The position numbers were made by a program, and so were the translations under genes. Source: Hippasteria phrygiana (lineage: Eukaryota; Echinodermata; Asteroidea; Valvatida; Goniasteridae). Taken from it: a DNA stretch of 64,000 nt. The stretch lies in NCBI GenBank assembly GCA_037893225.1, contig JAZGUH010000199.1, positions 744,001 to 808,000 on the forward strand, given 5' to 3'. Position 1 is the first letter of the stretch, and each line of letters opens with the position of its first letter. Positions 25,567-39,000 of this stretch are shown here, piece by piece. The notes under the pieces are model-generated. The model searched no databases and had not been told where the DNA came from. It saw only the letters and a list, made by a program, of their open reading frames with translations.

Positions 25567-26179
25567 AAATACTTAAAACGCAGTGGCTATTTTTACGGCA
25601 GCCGTAACGCGACTTTCAAATGCTATTGTTACGCCATGGTAAAAACACAAATGCGAATGTAGGCCTATATCAGATTTACAACTGCCCATCCTGCCTACCC
25701 CTACTGACTAGAACTATGGGGCTCCTACCGGAGCCCCTAACGTTATAGAAAGAAGCCTAAATTTCATATCCTATTCCTAGGCTACTACAGCAAGAATAAG
25801 AATGTAATATTTATACACTGTGCGCACACAAACCGCTGCACAGTTTTCCCCAAAAATCTGTCCGTTAATTATTTACATCCCCACCTTGTGTGCACCAAGC
25901 AAAAGATTGCTAGAATCGGTTCCAATTTTCGAAAAAAAAGTGAAAAAATCTCTTCGGTAATGAAGCGATTTGGCCGAGCAGTTTCATACACATATAGATC
26001 AGTGTGTTCGCTTCACAATCAACAGATCAATCACAGGGCTGCAATTTTTTTGTTTTTTGTTTATTGTATTTGTTTTTACTGTAGCAAAATGTAAAAATCT
26101 TTCTTTTTCTAATTTGTGGTTTGGACATTTTTATTTGTTAGGGGAAAAAGTTTGGAGGACCTGTCTTGGCTACTAACCA

Positions 26180-26700
26180 AACAGAGAGTGCTGCTGGCAA
26201 AATGTTTCAGAACATTTATCTGGTGCTGGCAAAATATCCACTGCAAAAGAAAATGGTGAAATGTTGTAGATGCCGTTCTTCAATGGGAAAGATTTTACTT
26301 TAATACCCCCACCAAAATCAGTCAGGAACAGCAAATCTTGGAAAATAACCATCCATCTGTGTTCAGAATTGTATACTTGGCACAACCTTTAAATTTGAGA
26401 ATTTTGTTGGGAAATTTTCATGAAATACATGTATAGGGGAAGAAAGTTAGTGTTTTTTCTATAGATGTTCTTGACACAGTGTATGGTCACTCGGTCAAAG
26501 TGTTCACATACATGTTGATTTCTGCCTCATTTTTTACAGATTTTGGTGACATAAATCTTGAAATAACAGGTTGTGCCACATGTTTAGAAAGTTGTTATTG
26601 AGGAGGGTTGGTTATTTTCTAAGATTTAGCTGTTCTTGATCCATTTTGGTGGGGGGTATTAAAGTGTAGAATCTTGGAAGGAGTTCCATATTCGGACATC
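26180..26700. repeat. Fold-back repeat with TACCCCCACCAAAATC arm
   Basis: The left arm (26290-26390: ACCCCCACCAAAATCAGTCA, GAAAATAACCATCC) is mirrored on the right (26540-26660: GGTTGGTTATTTTC, CCATTTTGGTGGGG). A related piece is at 60885-61040. Confidence 0.6.
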
Positions 26701-27056
26701 ACTTATTTTCCCTTAATATGACTTAAAAACTACCAAAAAGTGTAAATCTGATGAAGAAACACGAATTTAGAGGGGAAAAAAATTTCAACTTATTCTTTGA
26801 AAATACTTTGACTTTTTCTGTCATGGCCCATAGACTTTGTGCACGAGGTATAAGCGATGTCCGGATATGGAACTCTTTCCAAAATCTTTCCCTTCAATGT
26901 GGTTCTCTAATTTCCCTTTATTTTTTCCCCCTGCAGATCAGGCTGTCCCTTGGAATTTCCCTTACTTGACACGAGAGTCACTAGTGTTTATTTGCCATCT
27001 GTCACAAGTTCCTTCAGCAACTGGATTCACCTCCTTTCATAGATCTTTTAACGAGG

Positions 27057-30000
27057 ATGACCGTAGATAAGGGGCGGGGGCCTGCCTCCCCACCCCTCCA
27101 TGTTCATGTGGATGAGGTCACTCCAGTCCACGTTCACATCAAGAAAGGAACCAAGAAATCAGCTACAGCTAGAGCCGTTGAGGTAATTTTTTTCCTGAAA
27201 TATACAACGAAGGTATTAACCCTAACCTTCCCTAACCTGCCAAAATCAAACACCCCTTTGTGTTGAATTTTGTGTGATTGGGTACTGTAGAGCCTTGGCA
27301 CCATCACTTTGCATGGGACTTGATGCCCTGATTTTGTCTAAGTACAAAGAATGTGCCATTGGTTTACTACACAGTGTTGGAGTTTGTGTGGTTAGGGAAG
27401 GATTCTAGTAAAACGGCTTGGGCTGTTAGGGTTAATAAAGTTTCTTTGTTCACTCCAAATATTGAGGTAAATTAAAAAAAAAATTGCACCAGTCTTGTCT
27501 GTGACCCTGGCCGAATCCCAATGATTTGTCAATTCACTACAGATCTGATTTGCCTGTTGCCAAGAAAGCATTGCATATGAAACTCCAAAACAGATATTTT
27601 TTATATCGAAAAATGATATACTGACAATTTGAGAGACTGCCAATATAGGGCGAGATAGCTCAGTTGGTAGAGCGCCGGTATGGTATTCCGGAGGTCGCAG
27701 GTTCAAATCCCGCTCCTGCCAGTTTTCTTTGTTAACTTTTAACATTTATAAAAAAAATTGTGTTAAACTAATTGTTTCCAGGAAAAACTGAAGGAGAGTA
27801 AAGCTCGATCCAGTCGAAGCTTTGGTATCGGAAACCTACGCCCGACTGCCTCCTCAAAGGAACCATGGGTCCCAGCTCCAGGGAGGTCCACCAAGGGAAA
27901 GAAATTTTCTTGGCAGGTTAGATAAAGTTTTAAACGTAACATGTGTAACATACAAATGCTGGATTTTATTAATATCTATGTTATGTACTGTTCTCCATCC
28001 TGAGATGCTGTTCTTTGAAAGTATTGTTTGAATAAGCAAAATTCTTGCCATACGGAAGCAACCGAACTCTATCAAGATATTTGCTGGATTTTGATAAATT
28101 CCAATTTCATAGAGTTGCTTAACGGGTAGCAGGAAAGTGATGCTAACTGTAGCAGAAAAAAATGTATCTCGCTTAAGTGCCAGTTCATGGCCAAGTCATG
28201 CTAAGGCCTACACGTGTATGGAAATTTCTATTGAGTCATTACTCATTATCTTTGAGCAATATCTGCTTCTGAAAATAGCGAGCACTTTTCCTGTGCTTAA
28301 AGCTTACGGTCTCTGTAAAATGGACATAGAAAAATCGTGTGCTTAGCGACCCTTTAAATTTGGCACAGGAATGTAGAACCTTGGTGCTATGACTTTCCGT
28401 TGGGCATTATGTCCCAATTTTGTCCTGGTACAAAGTATCTTCCATTGTATGGTTACAGTATGGTTTCTCAGAAAGAATTACTGAGTTCGGGTTAAAGCTA
28501 AAAACCTGTTGAGACAAATTCAAAACACAATTGGCTGTGAAAAGTTTCTCGTGTTCTATAATACTTGTATATTTTCTTCCTTAGCCCTGAACCCCTTTAT
28601 TTTTTTCTTCACATGGCCCTGCTAAATACAACAATTTCCAGCAAAACTGAAACGAGAAACCTGCTAAATACAACAAAATCCAACAGCCAATTTTGTTGGA
28701 TTTTTGCAGCGTATCACCTGCACACCAGCCTTGGCATTTTGCAGCTACCCTGCTGAATCCAACAAAATACATTTTGTACAACAGGTATTTCTTTGTACAT
28801 GTATGAGCCCTGCCAAATCCAACTGAATTTTTACTGGAAGTCTGCTTCCACCCTCCTAAATACGATAAATTCCAACAGATATATTTAACTTTTACCCTGC
28901 TGAATACGGCAAAATTTAAACACACCGTGTAGTTTGTGTTGACTGCAAAATCCAACAAATTACAACATTTTGTTGGATTTACAAGGGTTAGGGTTAACGG
29001 TAAGTGAAACTCTAAATAAACAACAATGACATGCTTTGCCACAATAGGGCTTGTGTTTTTTTTCTTTTTCTATTCTAATCTTCAAACAACCAGGCAAAAG
29101 CCCCCAATATATTTTGATTCCAAGTCTTGAGTTTATCAGACGATCATTTTTCTGCGCAGGGAGGAACGCACTCGCTGGAGATCAACCCGCCTGAGAGAGA
29201 CACGGTGCATGCTACCATGCGACTGGAGGATCTGGATGAAGACTACGACGATGCTCGATTAAACCAGTATGAAAAGAAGATAGACAGTCTCATGACAGAA
29301 GTTGGCAGCCTCAAAACCGAAGTACGTTATTCCTGATTTCCTCTTGATGATAGGAGATACTTCCTGATCCCCCCCCCCACAGTTTGTTTTGTTTTTGTGG
29401 GGGGACTTGAGGTGTGAGATGGTTGTAAATTAAAATTGTCAAGAAATTTTTTAGTTCTTACATTTTCTAATAACGTCAAACAAACCAAAAGAAAACCGAC
29501 TCAGTAATTTTGAATGAATTTTCAAAGTGAACAAAGGCAGGAGGGGTATTTGGACCTGCGACCTCCGGAATACCGTACCAAATTTGACAAAATCCATGTA
29601 TTCTCAAGGTTGTCCTGATGTCAGCTGATCTTGTTTCTCCTTGGTTGGGGGTGGCTATTTGGAGTACCTCGATTGAATCCTGCTGTGGTTAATGGGAGGG
29701 GGGGGGGACTTTTTTTCATCGTAAAAAATGGACAAATACATATTTTTCTCTGCGTTTGATTGGAAATAGATGGAACAGCCTCTGGCCTAATGAATTTAAA
29801 AGCAACGCCCCTTCCACGAAAAATAATAATTCTGCCCCCCACTTCCCCCCCCCCTCCCCCCCAGCCCCCACAAAAAAAAAAAAGAAATGGTGTTTTATCT
29901 TTTCTTTGTGAGATATTTGCTATGTCCTCTCCTCATGATTGTGTGGAGTTTAAAAGTTCCCCTTCCAATTCTTTCCTCTCTACCAATAGAGGGTGCTGGA

Positions 30001-33000
30001 GCGAACTAAGCGTGAGGCCGAGAGGGCCAGGGAGGACTTGGGCGTCTCCCGGCGTCTCCTGGAGAACCAGGAGGAAGAGATAATGGATTACAGAGAGGGG
30101 CTGAAAATGACGGAACGAGAGAATGTGCAGCTGAGACGCTCCGTGGATATGCTAAGGGGCGACACTGAATTATCAAGGTAGACCTTTTTCACGATAAATA
30201 CATGTACATCATTTAGATTTATAGGCAACTCCACCAAAAAGTGGATCTATGGTAAAAAAAACAAAAAAAACAAATTTATAAGTTGTGTTTTTACTTCACA
30301 AAGTGCCAAAATGTTACAGCGGTCTGAGCCAGACTTACAAGAAACCGAGGGAGCACTTCTTGACACTTCTTGGTGCTCAGTCAGTCAGTTTAAATATGTT
30401 TAAATATGTTTAAATATTTGTTTTGGTCAGTGTAATGTTATTGACGTCACCTTGCTCCTTTTTCATACCTCTCCTGCCTAAATTATACATTATAAACTTT
30501 GTTGCTTGTGATGGAGAGATATACCGTACCCTGTGGAGACATGAACACAATAGGGAACAAAGGGACTGAATAGGTCTCCACTAGGTAATTCTATGGGTTA
30601 GGTTGTCTCCACAAGGAATTTTGTGTACAAAGTCTATGGGGGTTTGCTTAAGTACAGGGACAAAGGAGAGAACAATGCCATGTCTCCACAGGGATGTAAA
30701 AACGCGAACATGTGTTCTTCTGTGCCTTGTGTGCAAAAAAGAATTATGTTCGATGTATATCTTAAAAAACAATTTTTTTGAAGGGCTGAGAAGGATGTGG
30801 TCGGCTCTGAGCGTGAGAGACTCCTGAAGAAGCTTGTGGAGGTGGAGCTGGATGCGGAGGCTGCCTCCAAGCAAGTCACCCAACTCGGGGATGCAGTTCA
30901 CAAACTGAGAGAGGTAAGACTGAAATAACAGTTAAAGGTAGCGTACAGTATTGGTAATCCTCCAAAAAATGTTTGTTCCTGAATTATTATGAAATACTTT
31001 ACCAGACTGTAAGTTAATAGTAGTCTCAACCATCCTGTGAAATGATGGTACCAGGTGTGCTGTCGTTGACAAGAAAAGCGGAAATTTATATCGTTTTGCC
31101 GGCTGGGAATCGTTGGAAAACTGCCCTGTAGCCTTTAGTCGAGGCGCGCGTGGCTACCCGGACTAGTGGGCGTGCCCCGGACACGATGGCATATCCGGGG
31201 CATGTCACGAGTCCGGGTAGCCACATGCGCCTTGACGGTTGAAAACGAACGCCGTTTTTCTCTCGATTTTTTTTCGCCATCCAACAATGCAAAACTTTGA
31301 ACAGGTTAGTGGTACGATATTTCCTATAAAATACTAACCCCCAAATTTCAAAAAAATTGCAACAATGACAAATTATGTACACTACCTTTCAATTACAAAA
31401 TAATTACCGAAATTAGTGCCCAATTTAATGGCTGTGCTAACCACAACATCCTGCACTTACGGGCACACTTCTGTGCTTACAAGCTTTAGCGCTAGCAAAA
31501 ACATTATGTGCAAACCCAATAAGCACAGAATCCGAGCGCACAACACATGAAATATGCTAACCGTAATGTTCTTATATCGTTAGCAGCGATTCTTAGCTTA
31601 CAGTAAGCTGAGCCATGATATGCATGTAAGGGCCTAGGTTGTAGCTAGAACTTCCAGAATGTTTACATTAGTTACAAATTATGGTCTTGTTACAGACCTT
31701 TACAAACCTTCATTTTCAATATGCCGATTTTCTTCATTGGCTTTCTTAGGAAAAGAGGATCTCCTCTCACGATAGTAAAATCTTGAGCAAACAGCGAGAG
31801 CTCCTGCTTGAAAAACTTGAAGACTTTGAGAGGACCAACTCAACACTTCGACAGATGCTACGGGACCAGCACAAAACAGAGGTATCTTAGCCTTTCAGTT
31901 TTACCAACATTTTTCACTGTTGTAAGAATTCATGCTCACCGTCCCTATGGATCACTTGACGTCATATTTCCCATTTAATTCTCTTTTGGACCACCACTTT
32001 TGTTGCCTTGCCACCTGCATTCAGGTCTCATAAATAGCATGCACCTCGTTTTTAACCTCATGAATATGGATGACTGCCATAGCCACAGCCACAATTTGAA
32101 AAAGACCACCTGGCTGGTTAACATCTATACCCGCATTCCTGCGCCTACTCAATCCATTCATGTTTCAACTATATTGTTCTTGAAGGGGAGTGTAAGGAAT
32201 AGATCCAGCTTTTTCAAACAAAGCTTTCTTTCACACAAGGGGAGCTAAAGTGCGATGAATAGGAACTCTATTTAGTGTGGTACCTATTGTTTGCATTTAC
32301 GCTTGGCTGCACAGCCTGTCCTTGACATACCGGCTCCATCAATGACAGCCAGACACAAGGTGTTAACTTTTTATTTTTTTTTATTTTGTATGCAAATCGC
32401 CAATCACAAGCCCTAGGGCACTCGAGGTGTGGGCTACTTAATAGGAATATGTGGAAGAACCAGCCCCTCACACTGAAACAAGATAATCTAATCTCTTCAC
32501 AGCATGAATAGGGTCGGGATGGGTAACTAGTCCACTGCAAGGCATTAATAATGCTTCTACCCATACTAAGCGTAGAAGTGCCAAAGCCCAGGACTGGGCT
32601 CGAACCCACAACCCACAGACCTTGAATTCAATGTGCCAAACCACTATAGGCCATGGCACTTCTACAAACTTGGCCTTTATGTTTATGTACCCAACAATCA
32701 TCTAGTGCAGCTTGTAGTCAAGGGAGGGATCTATTTGTTGGGCAGCTCTGCGTATCTGTACCACTTGACATCAGAGATGGCAGGCAGAAAAAGTTCACAG
32801 AAAATATATGATATCAGTGCAAATCATCTATTGGATATTGTTTGTAATCATGAGGTATTGATAAAGAAACGAGGGTCAAATTTAGCAGGCAGTCTTAGCA
32901 GAACGCCATTTTTTGTGTCTGAACCAAATTGTGGTTTGGGTGTTCAACTGCAAGTAAGCCTCCAGTTCTGCATCTAGTATCGCTTCCTTCCTCAATCCTC

Positions 33001-36000
33001 ACCTAATAGCTCTATTCTCTTCTTCATGCCCCCTCCAAATTTATTGTTATTTGCTGCAGTTTTGATGTATACTGTGTAATAAAACGGTTATAATTACTAT
33101 AATAGTAATATTATAGTATTATCTAAGATGATACCTAGCAAGTAAGTTGTTTGAGTAAAATTCCTGGAAGAGGTTGTATTGCTGAGAAAAAGACAAACAT
33201 TTTAGACAGCGTTAGGAAGTATTTGTTTTGTTTGTTTGTTTGTTTTAAAAAGTCATTTGCGTCACTCGCTACAATTGTTTGACAACAGGCCAGACGTGAA
33301 CAAACTGAGGAGCAGCGTGACGTCCTCCTCCGCAAGCTGACCCAGTCCGATGCGGCTAACCAGCGTCTCCGCGTCCTAACCCTGGAGAAGGACGAGGAGC
33401 TCCAGACCCTCCGGGACACCCTGGTCTCGGAGAGGGAACAGCTGCGGTCAGTCACCGACCTGCAGACGTCCGTGGCCGCTACGCGGGGCCACCTGCAGAA
33501 CCAGCTACGCAAGCGGGAGGGGGACTGCAACCGGATGGCTGTGCAGATGCGCAAGCTGGAGAACCACGTGGAACAGCAGCAGATCGAGGTGGACCACATG
33601 GAGGGGTTGCTGACGGCCGCCAAGGAGAAGGCCAGCGCTGATAAGGAGGCCCTCAAGAGAGCCACAAGGTCAGAGATCATGATTAATAATAATTCGCTTC
33701 ATCAATAGAGTGATAATACACATGTGGGTTTGTGCCATGCGTATTCATTTTGTTACTTGCTGTTCCACAGCCTGATAGCTTGTGATAAAACTTGTAGGAA
33801 TACAGGAAAGAAAAATAATGCATTGTGGAACCTCACCCCACCCCTTGTCAACACTTGAGCCACAGAGCCCCACCATACATAGCTATAGCATAATAGTTTC
33901 TTGAAATGTTGCCCCATTGTCTTCATAATATTCACTAGGATAAGACTAGTTTTGTTCTTCCCTTTTATGATACATGGACCACAGGGTTCAGAAGGATCGG
34001 GCCACACGCAGCGAGGATGCCGTGGAGAAAATGAACATGGAGCTGCTGGAGGCGGAGACTAGGCTGGCCGACTCGGCCATGGTCAGCGATCAGTGGAAGG
34101 TCCGAGTGGAGAAACTGACCAGGGAAAAACTGCAAGAGGAAGCAGAGAATGCTGCATTTGTAAGGTATGGACAGGAGAGAGAGCCTATTCTCATCACAGA
34201 GTACGGCCAAGAGTTGGAACTTGTCTGCTTTTGTAAAAACTTTTCTTCCAAAAATCTGCTAGCCATGGCTTTCTGGTCATGTTGATTGTCACTTCGTCAT
34301 CACTGAATCAATTGCAATTTAAAAGAAAATGTCTCCATTTGTACAAAATGCAAGCTGTAATGACATTCCATTCATACATGAGTTTACAATGATCAGTTAC
34401 ATAGCACAATACCGAATGCTTTATTGTCAATTTCAAATTTTGTAGTCTATTTCCATTTTGTTGGTCAAAAGCCAGTAGTTATTATCTCTGACAGTAACTG
34501 ACTTGTGATATAAAGAGCGCTCGTACATCAAAAGCTGTTATAAGGACCAAAGTCGTTTGAATTCTTTGTTTTATAAATTTTTTCCAGTCTTCTTAGAAAA
34601 AGGTCCTTGTGGATTGTTTGTCGAACAAAAAGATTCTCTTATATACAGGCATGCAACTTTACCGCGGATTTCCGCGTTTTAAAAAATTCTGACTGCGAAA
34701 AAAAAAAATCTGCGCTTCGGCTCGTTTCCCACCGTGGCGACCGCGGAATCGTTCGCCGATATTGCTGGCTCCGTATTTTGTATACATACATAGCATAGAA
34801 AGGTGCAGGACACAGACTCCGTGCGCATTATGTAGCGCACCTGTATAATCTTGCCGTTTTATGAACGAGTCGCTATAGCCCCCTCTATCGACTACAGACT
34901 TATAGTCAGGTTCCGCATTTTTTTTCTCGCATGAATGAATACTATACAGTGCAATCGGGATACGGACACTATACCTACATGTTGCATGCGCTAGTAAAAC
35001 GTTGGAAAAACGTGTTTGGGTATCGATTTAATGTGTCAAAGGGATTCATTAGTTGAGAATGTCAATGGTAATAAGAACAAATTTGAAGCATTTTGTGTAA
35101 TATTTTAATAGAAAACATGCCACAAAATGAGGTTAAAATCAACTGCTCAGAATGCACCACAGAGCACCTAGAATTCAAAAATGTTCAGGGCCCTAAGGCG
35201 GGCCCCAGACCCCCACGCCGTAAGGGCTTCGCGCTTCGCAATACGCGCTCGCAAATTGGTGAAGATATTTTCCTCTTTGTTTGCAAATTGAAGAGTTCAC
35301 ATCTTTATAGTAGTGATTGTTTTAACACCTGATGTCATTTCCAGACGAATGGACGATCTGGAAGACAAACTGAGAGAAGCAGAAATGAACGCTCGAGTGA
35401 CGGCAGACGACTTGAATCACAAGCTACACAGCAAGTCAACGGACCTCAGCACCCTCAAACTGGAGAATGACAGACTCAAGGTACCTGTTAGAAAAATCAG
35501 TGGCATGTGGCGCCTGTTTCCAGAAGACTTAAAACGTCTACGTAAACGTAACATTCCAGTGCCATAGTAGGCCTGTTCATTTTCGAATAATTTAGTATTC
35601 AATTATTCGAAACTGGGTTTGACCGGATATTCGATACTGGTACGGCGCCGATCAAGTTTTTCACGTGTCAGTTGCAATTGAATTCCTCGCCGGTAAAAAG
35701 TTGCACGCAAAGGACGCCGGTGTTTTATGTGCACAATTACTGGGTTTTTGCAGTAAATTATTTATAAGTATTAGAGGTTTTACGGACGGGAACAATAAAC
35801 CTCCGTTCACAAAAAAATAACTTCGACAAAAATGCGGCATTTGACATTACTAAGCGCCATTTTATTTATTTATCTTTTATTATGCAAATCACCCATCACA
35901 AGGCCAAAGGCCACTCGAGGTGTGGACTATACAGAGGAAAGTGTGGAAGAACCAGCCCCCTCACACTGAAACAAGACAAGATAATCTGATCTCTTCTCAG

Positions 36001-39000
36001 TATGAATAGGGTCGGGATGGGTAACTAGTCCACTGCAAGGCATTAATAATGCTTCCACCCATATTAAGCGTAGAAGTGCTATAGCTCAGGACTAGGCTCG
36101 AACCCACAACTTGCAGAATTACCCGCAGACCACAAATTCAATGCTCCAAACCACGGCCCTTCCACGCAAGGTACCCCACAAGGCTCTCCCATAAGGAACA
36201 TGCATCAAGGAATGGGACTTAATGGATTTGTATTCATCCAGAAGCAAGATATGTTCTTTAACCCTAACTCCCTAGTATAATTGACTAGGAACCATACCCA
36301 TCCTTGCATATTCCAAAACCATATGGTAAACTGTACACACAATTTGTTGGACTCTGATTCTGGTGGTATGCCAAACTCAGTGTAAAGGACTGTCAGTTTG
36401 GGGGTCCAGTACCCATCCTAACAGATTCCAACCAAACATGCTGTTGGGTTTTGATGGGTTGAGTACTGTTAGGGTTAAGTTTTTTCTTGTTCTTTCAGTC
36501 ATCTCTAGCCACCATTCAAGACAAGCTGACCTTTGCAACGAGCGAGGTTGACCAACTCAAGACAAGTATACATGAGTATGAGTCACTGGTTGGTGAATAT
36601 AAATCACAGGTGAGTGTAATGCTGGAGTGAGTAAAGTACTCGTGTGTACATGCATTTAATTTCATAATGTCATTTTTACCCAAAAGACAATCAGTTTTGA
36701 CTATAAATAATGTGACTGCCAATCTAACCTTTTTCTTCACCTCTACTGCAGAGATGTCTATTTTCAAAAAAAAATAAAGATTTTCGGACATTGAAAACTT
36801 GTTAATTCAAGGTCAGTTGATTCATCATTTGTGGTTTTTTTTAAATTTCTCATTCTGTGCTGAGCAACAAAATATTAATATTCCTAACTTTCCTGCACTG
36901 AAATGAGAAAACTGCACCAGAAACAATTCATGCATGAAAGATGAAATTCTTACCGGTTTTGATAACCAGTCAAGACTTTTGCCTATTTCATTATCATTGT
37001 AATGGTACCCGGTATCTACGTCCCATCTGGCATTATTTTTTTAAAGGTCTATGAATTCCGTTGACATTGATATATTTCCGGTGATAAAAACCAAACTTTC
37101 TGTACAAGCGCCCATGGCACTGTAATTGAGCGAAATGAAACCCCAGATAATAAACCCCTTTGCCCCAGTGACCAGGTAGTGCTAGATGTAAACAGTGCCG
37201 CCATGTGTAGACCAGCTTAGAGTAATCATAGTATTGCATGGTACGGAGCAGGTTAAAGCACACAGCATGATTGACTGGATTATTTGAAGAAGCACCTTAT
37301 TACTATTACTACACTATAGGCAGTCCAGTGTGGATAGTTGATATGACATGTAAACGGTCTGTATATTCAAGGGAAATCCTTGGAACCACGTGGTGTTCAA
37401 AAGACCGATCCATTAAGGTGCCCGCCGTGACGTTATTGATCAATCAGAGCCTTGCGCCACATGTCAGTCAAATGTTGGACCTTTGTCGGACTGGTCATGG
37501 GCTCTGATTGGTAAAATACGTGAGCTTAACAGGATACTTTTTGAGACACTGGTGGTAGCAGACATACCGGTCCTTTTCAATTGTTCTCGCCAGTCCTTTT
37601 CCATTGTTCTCGTTAGTCCTTTTCCATTGTTCTCGTCGGTCCTTTTCCCTTGTTCTCGCCAGTCCTTTTCCATTGTTCTCACCGGTCCTTTTCCATTGTT
37701 CTCACCGGTCCTTTTCAATTGTTCTCACGGTCCTTTTCAATTGTTCTCACGGTCCTTTTCCATTGTTCTCGCCGGTCCTTTTCCATTGTTCTCGCCGGTC
37801 CTTTTCCATTGTTCTCGCCGGTCCTTTTCCATTGTTCTCGCCGGTCCTTTTCCATTGTTCTCGCCGGTCCTTTTCCATTGTTCTCGTCGGCCCTTTTCCA
37901 TTGTTCTCGTCGGCCCTTTTCCATTGTTCTCGCCGGTCCTTTTCCATTGTTCTCGCCGGTCCTTTTCCATTGTTCTCGCCGGTCCTTTTCCATTGTTCTA
38001 ACCGGTCCTTTTCCATTGTTCTCGCCGGTCCTTTTCCATTGTTCTCGCCGGTCCTTTTCCATTGTTCTCACCGGTCCTGCGCATGTTCAGAACTTCGCGC
38101 ACGTGTTCAGAACTTCGCGCACGTGTTCAGAACTAGCAAAAAGGACCGGTATGTCTGCTGCCACCAGCGTCGCAAAAGCCTTCCATTGATCTTTCTATTG
38201 AAGCCCAGATCCACACGTTGGCTCAGGCGGGAATCGAACCCTGGTCACAGAAGTAAAACTACCATTACTCTCTTCTAATCTCCCTGTCGTTATAACATTT
38301 ACAGAAATTCCTACCCTCACTTATATTCAGTACACCATTCCTTCCTGTTTTAGCATCCATTCTCCTTTTCTAGAAACAGATCAAGGGTAGGTTTCTATTT
38401 CTATGAAACACATTGCTGACAGGCAATTTGTGGTGATGGATATATATTGCTTTGATTGCTTTTGTTAACATCTAATTATCTACCTAAACAGGCTGATTAA
38501 TTTTCATGTGTTTAGTTTACGATCACTGAGAAACCCTTTGATGTGATTTTCTATTCGAAATGGAAGGGTGGATGTAAATTTTAACAATGAAGATCCAAAA
38601 TCACATCCAGAGCCAGAATCACAAAAAGAGTTTTAAGGTGTCAATCCAGAAGTCGCAAGGCAGTGGTAATGTGAGAAAAAAAGTTTTCAGGCTTAACCAT
38701 AACTCCCTATTAAAGGTCTGTGGAAAACAATCTTAAAATTGGAGGATTCAGGACTATTAGGGTTTTTAATTATGTGGCACCAGAAAGCAAAATCAGACAT
38801 AAGTTGGAAATTTTGAAAATTGAGATTTCCATTCCATAATAAAATATATAATGTAAGCTTTGTAATGGTGAAAAAATTACTGTTATACAATATTTTGGTT
38901 TTCGAATAGAACTGTAAATTCAGCATTGCAATTGGAAAATAATACATTATTTTCAAAAAAAGAATCTGAAGTACAACAAACTAAAATGTCAAATTGTACA

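Larger units (their letters stand above)
20876..27056. other. Intergenic interval between the receptor and ODF2
   Basis: I find no convincing exon here. It contains a partial relative of the 7694 element (20881-21010), a tRNA-derived element (21300-21470), AT-rich sequence with poly-A/T runs (21600-22700), the two inverted minisatellites (23531-24923), a MITE (25143-25566) and a fold-back repeat (26180-26700). AATAAA at about 21581 could serve the receptor. A strong acceptor-like site (TTTTTCCCCCTGCAG) ends at 26937 and may begin the ODF2 5' UTR exon. Confidence 0.6.

Noticed and set aside
36258..36478. Interstitial telomere repeat (TTAGGG/CCCTAA)
   Set aside because: The GGGTTA words occur once per end in inverted orientation with TTAA borders, not in tandem.
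37464..38278. Open frames of up to 224 codons with SFSIVLAGPFPLFSP-type repeats
   Set aside because: They follow the 23-bp minisatellite exactly. The real gene here is ODF2, for which this is intron.
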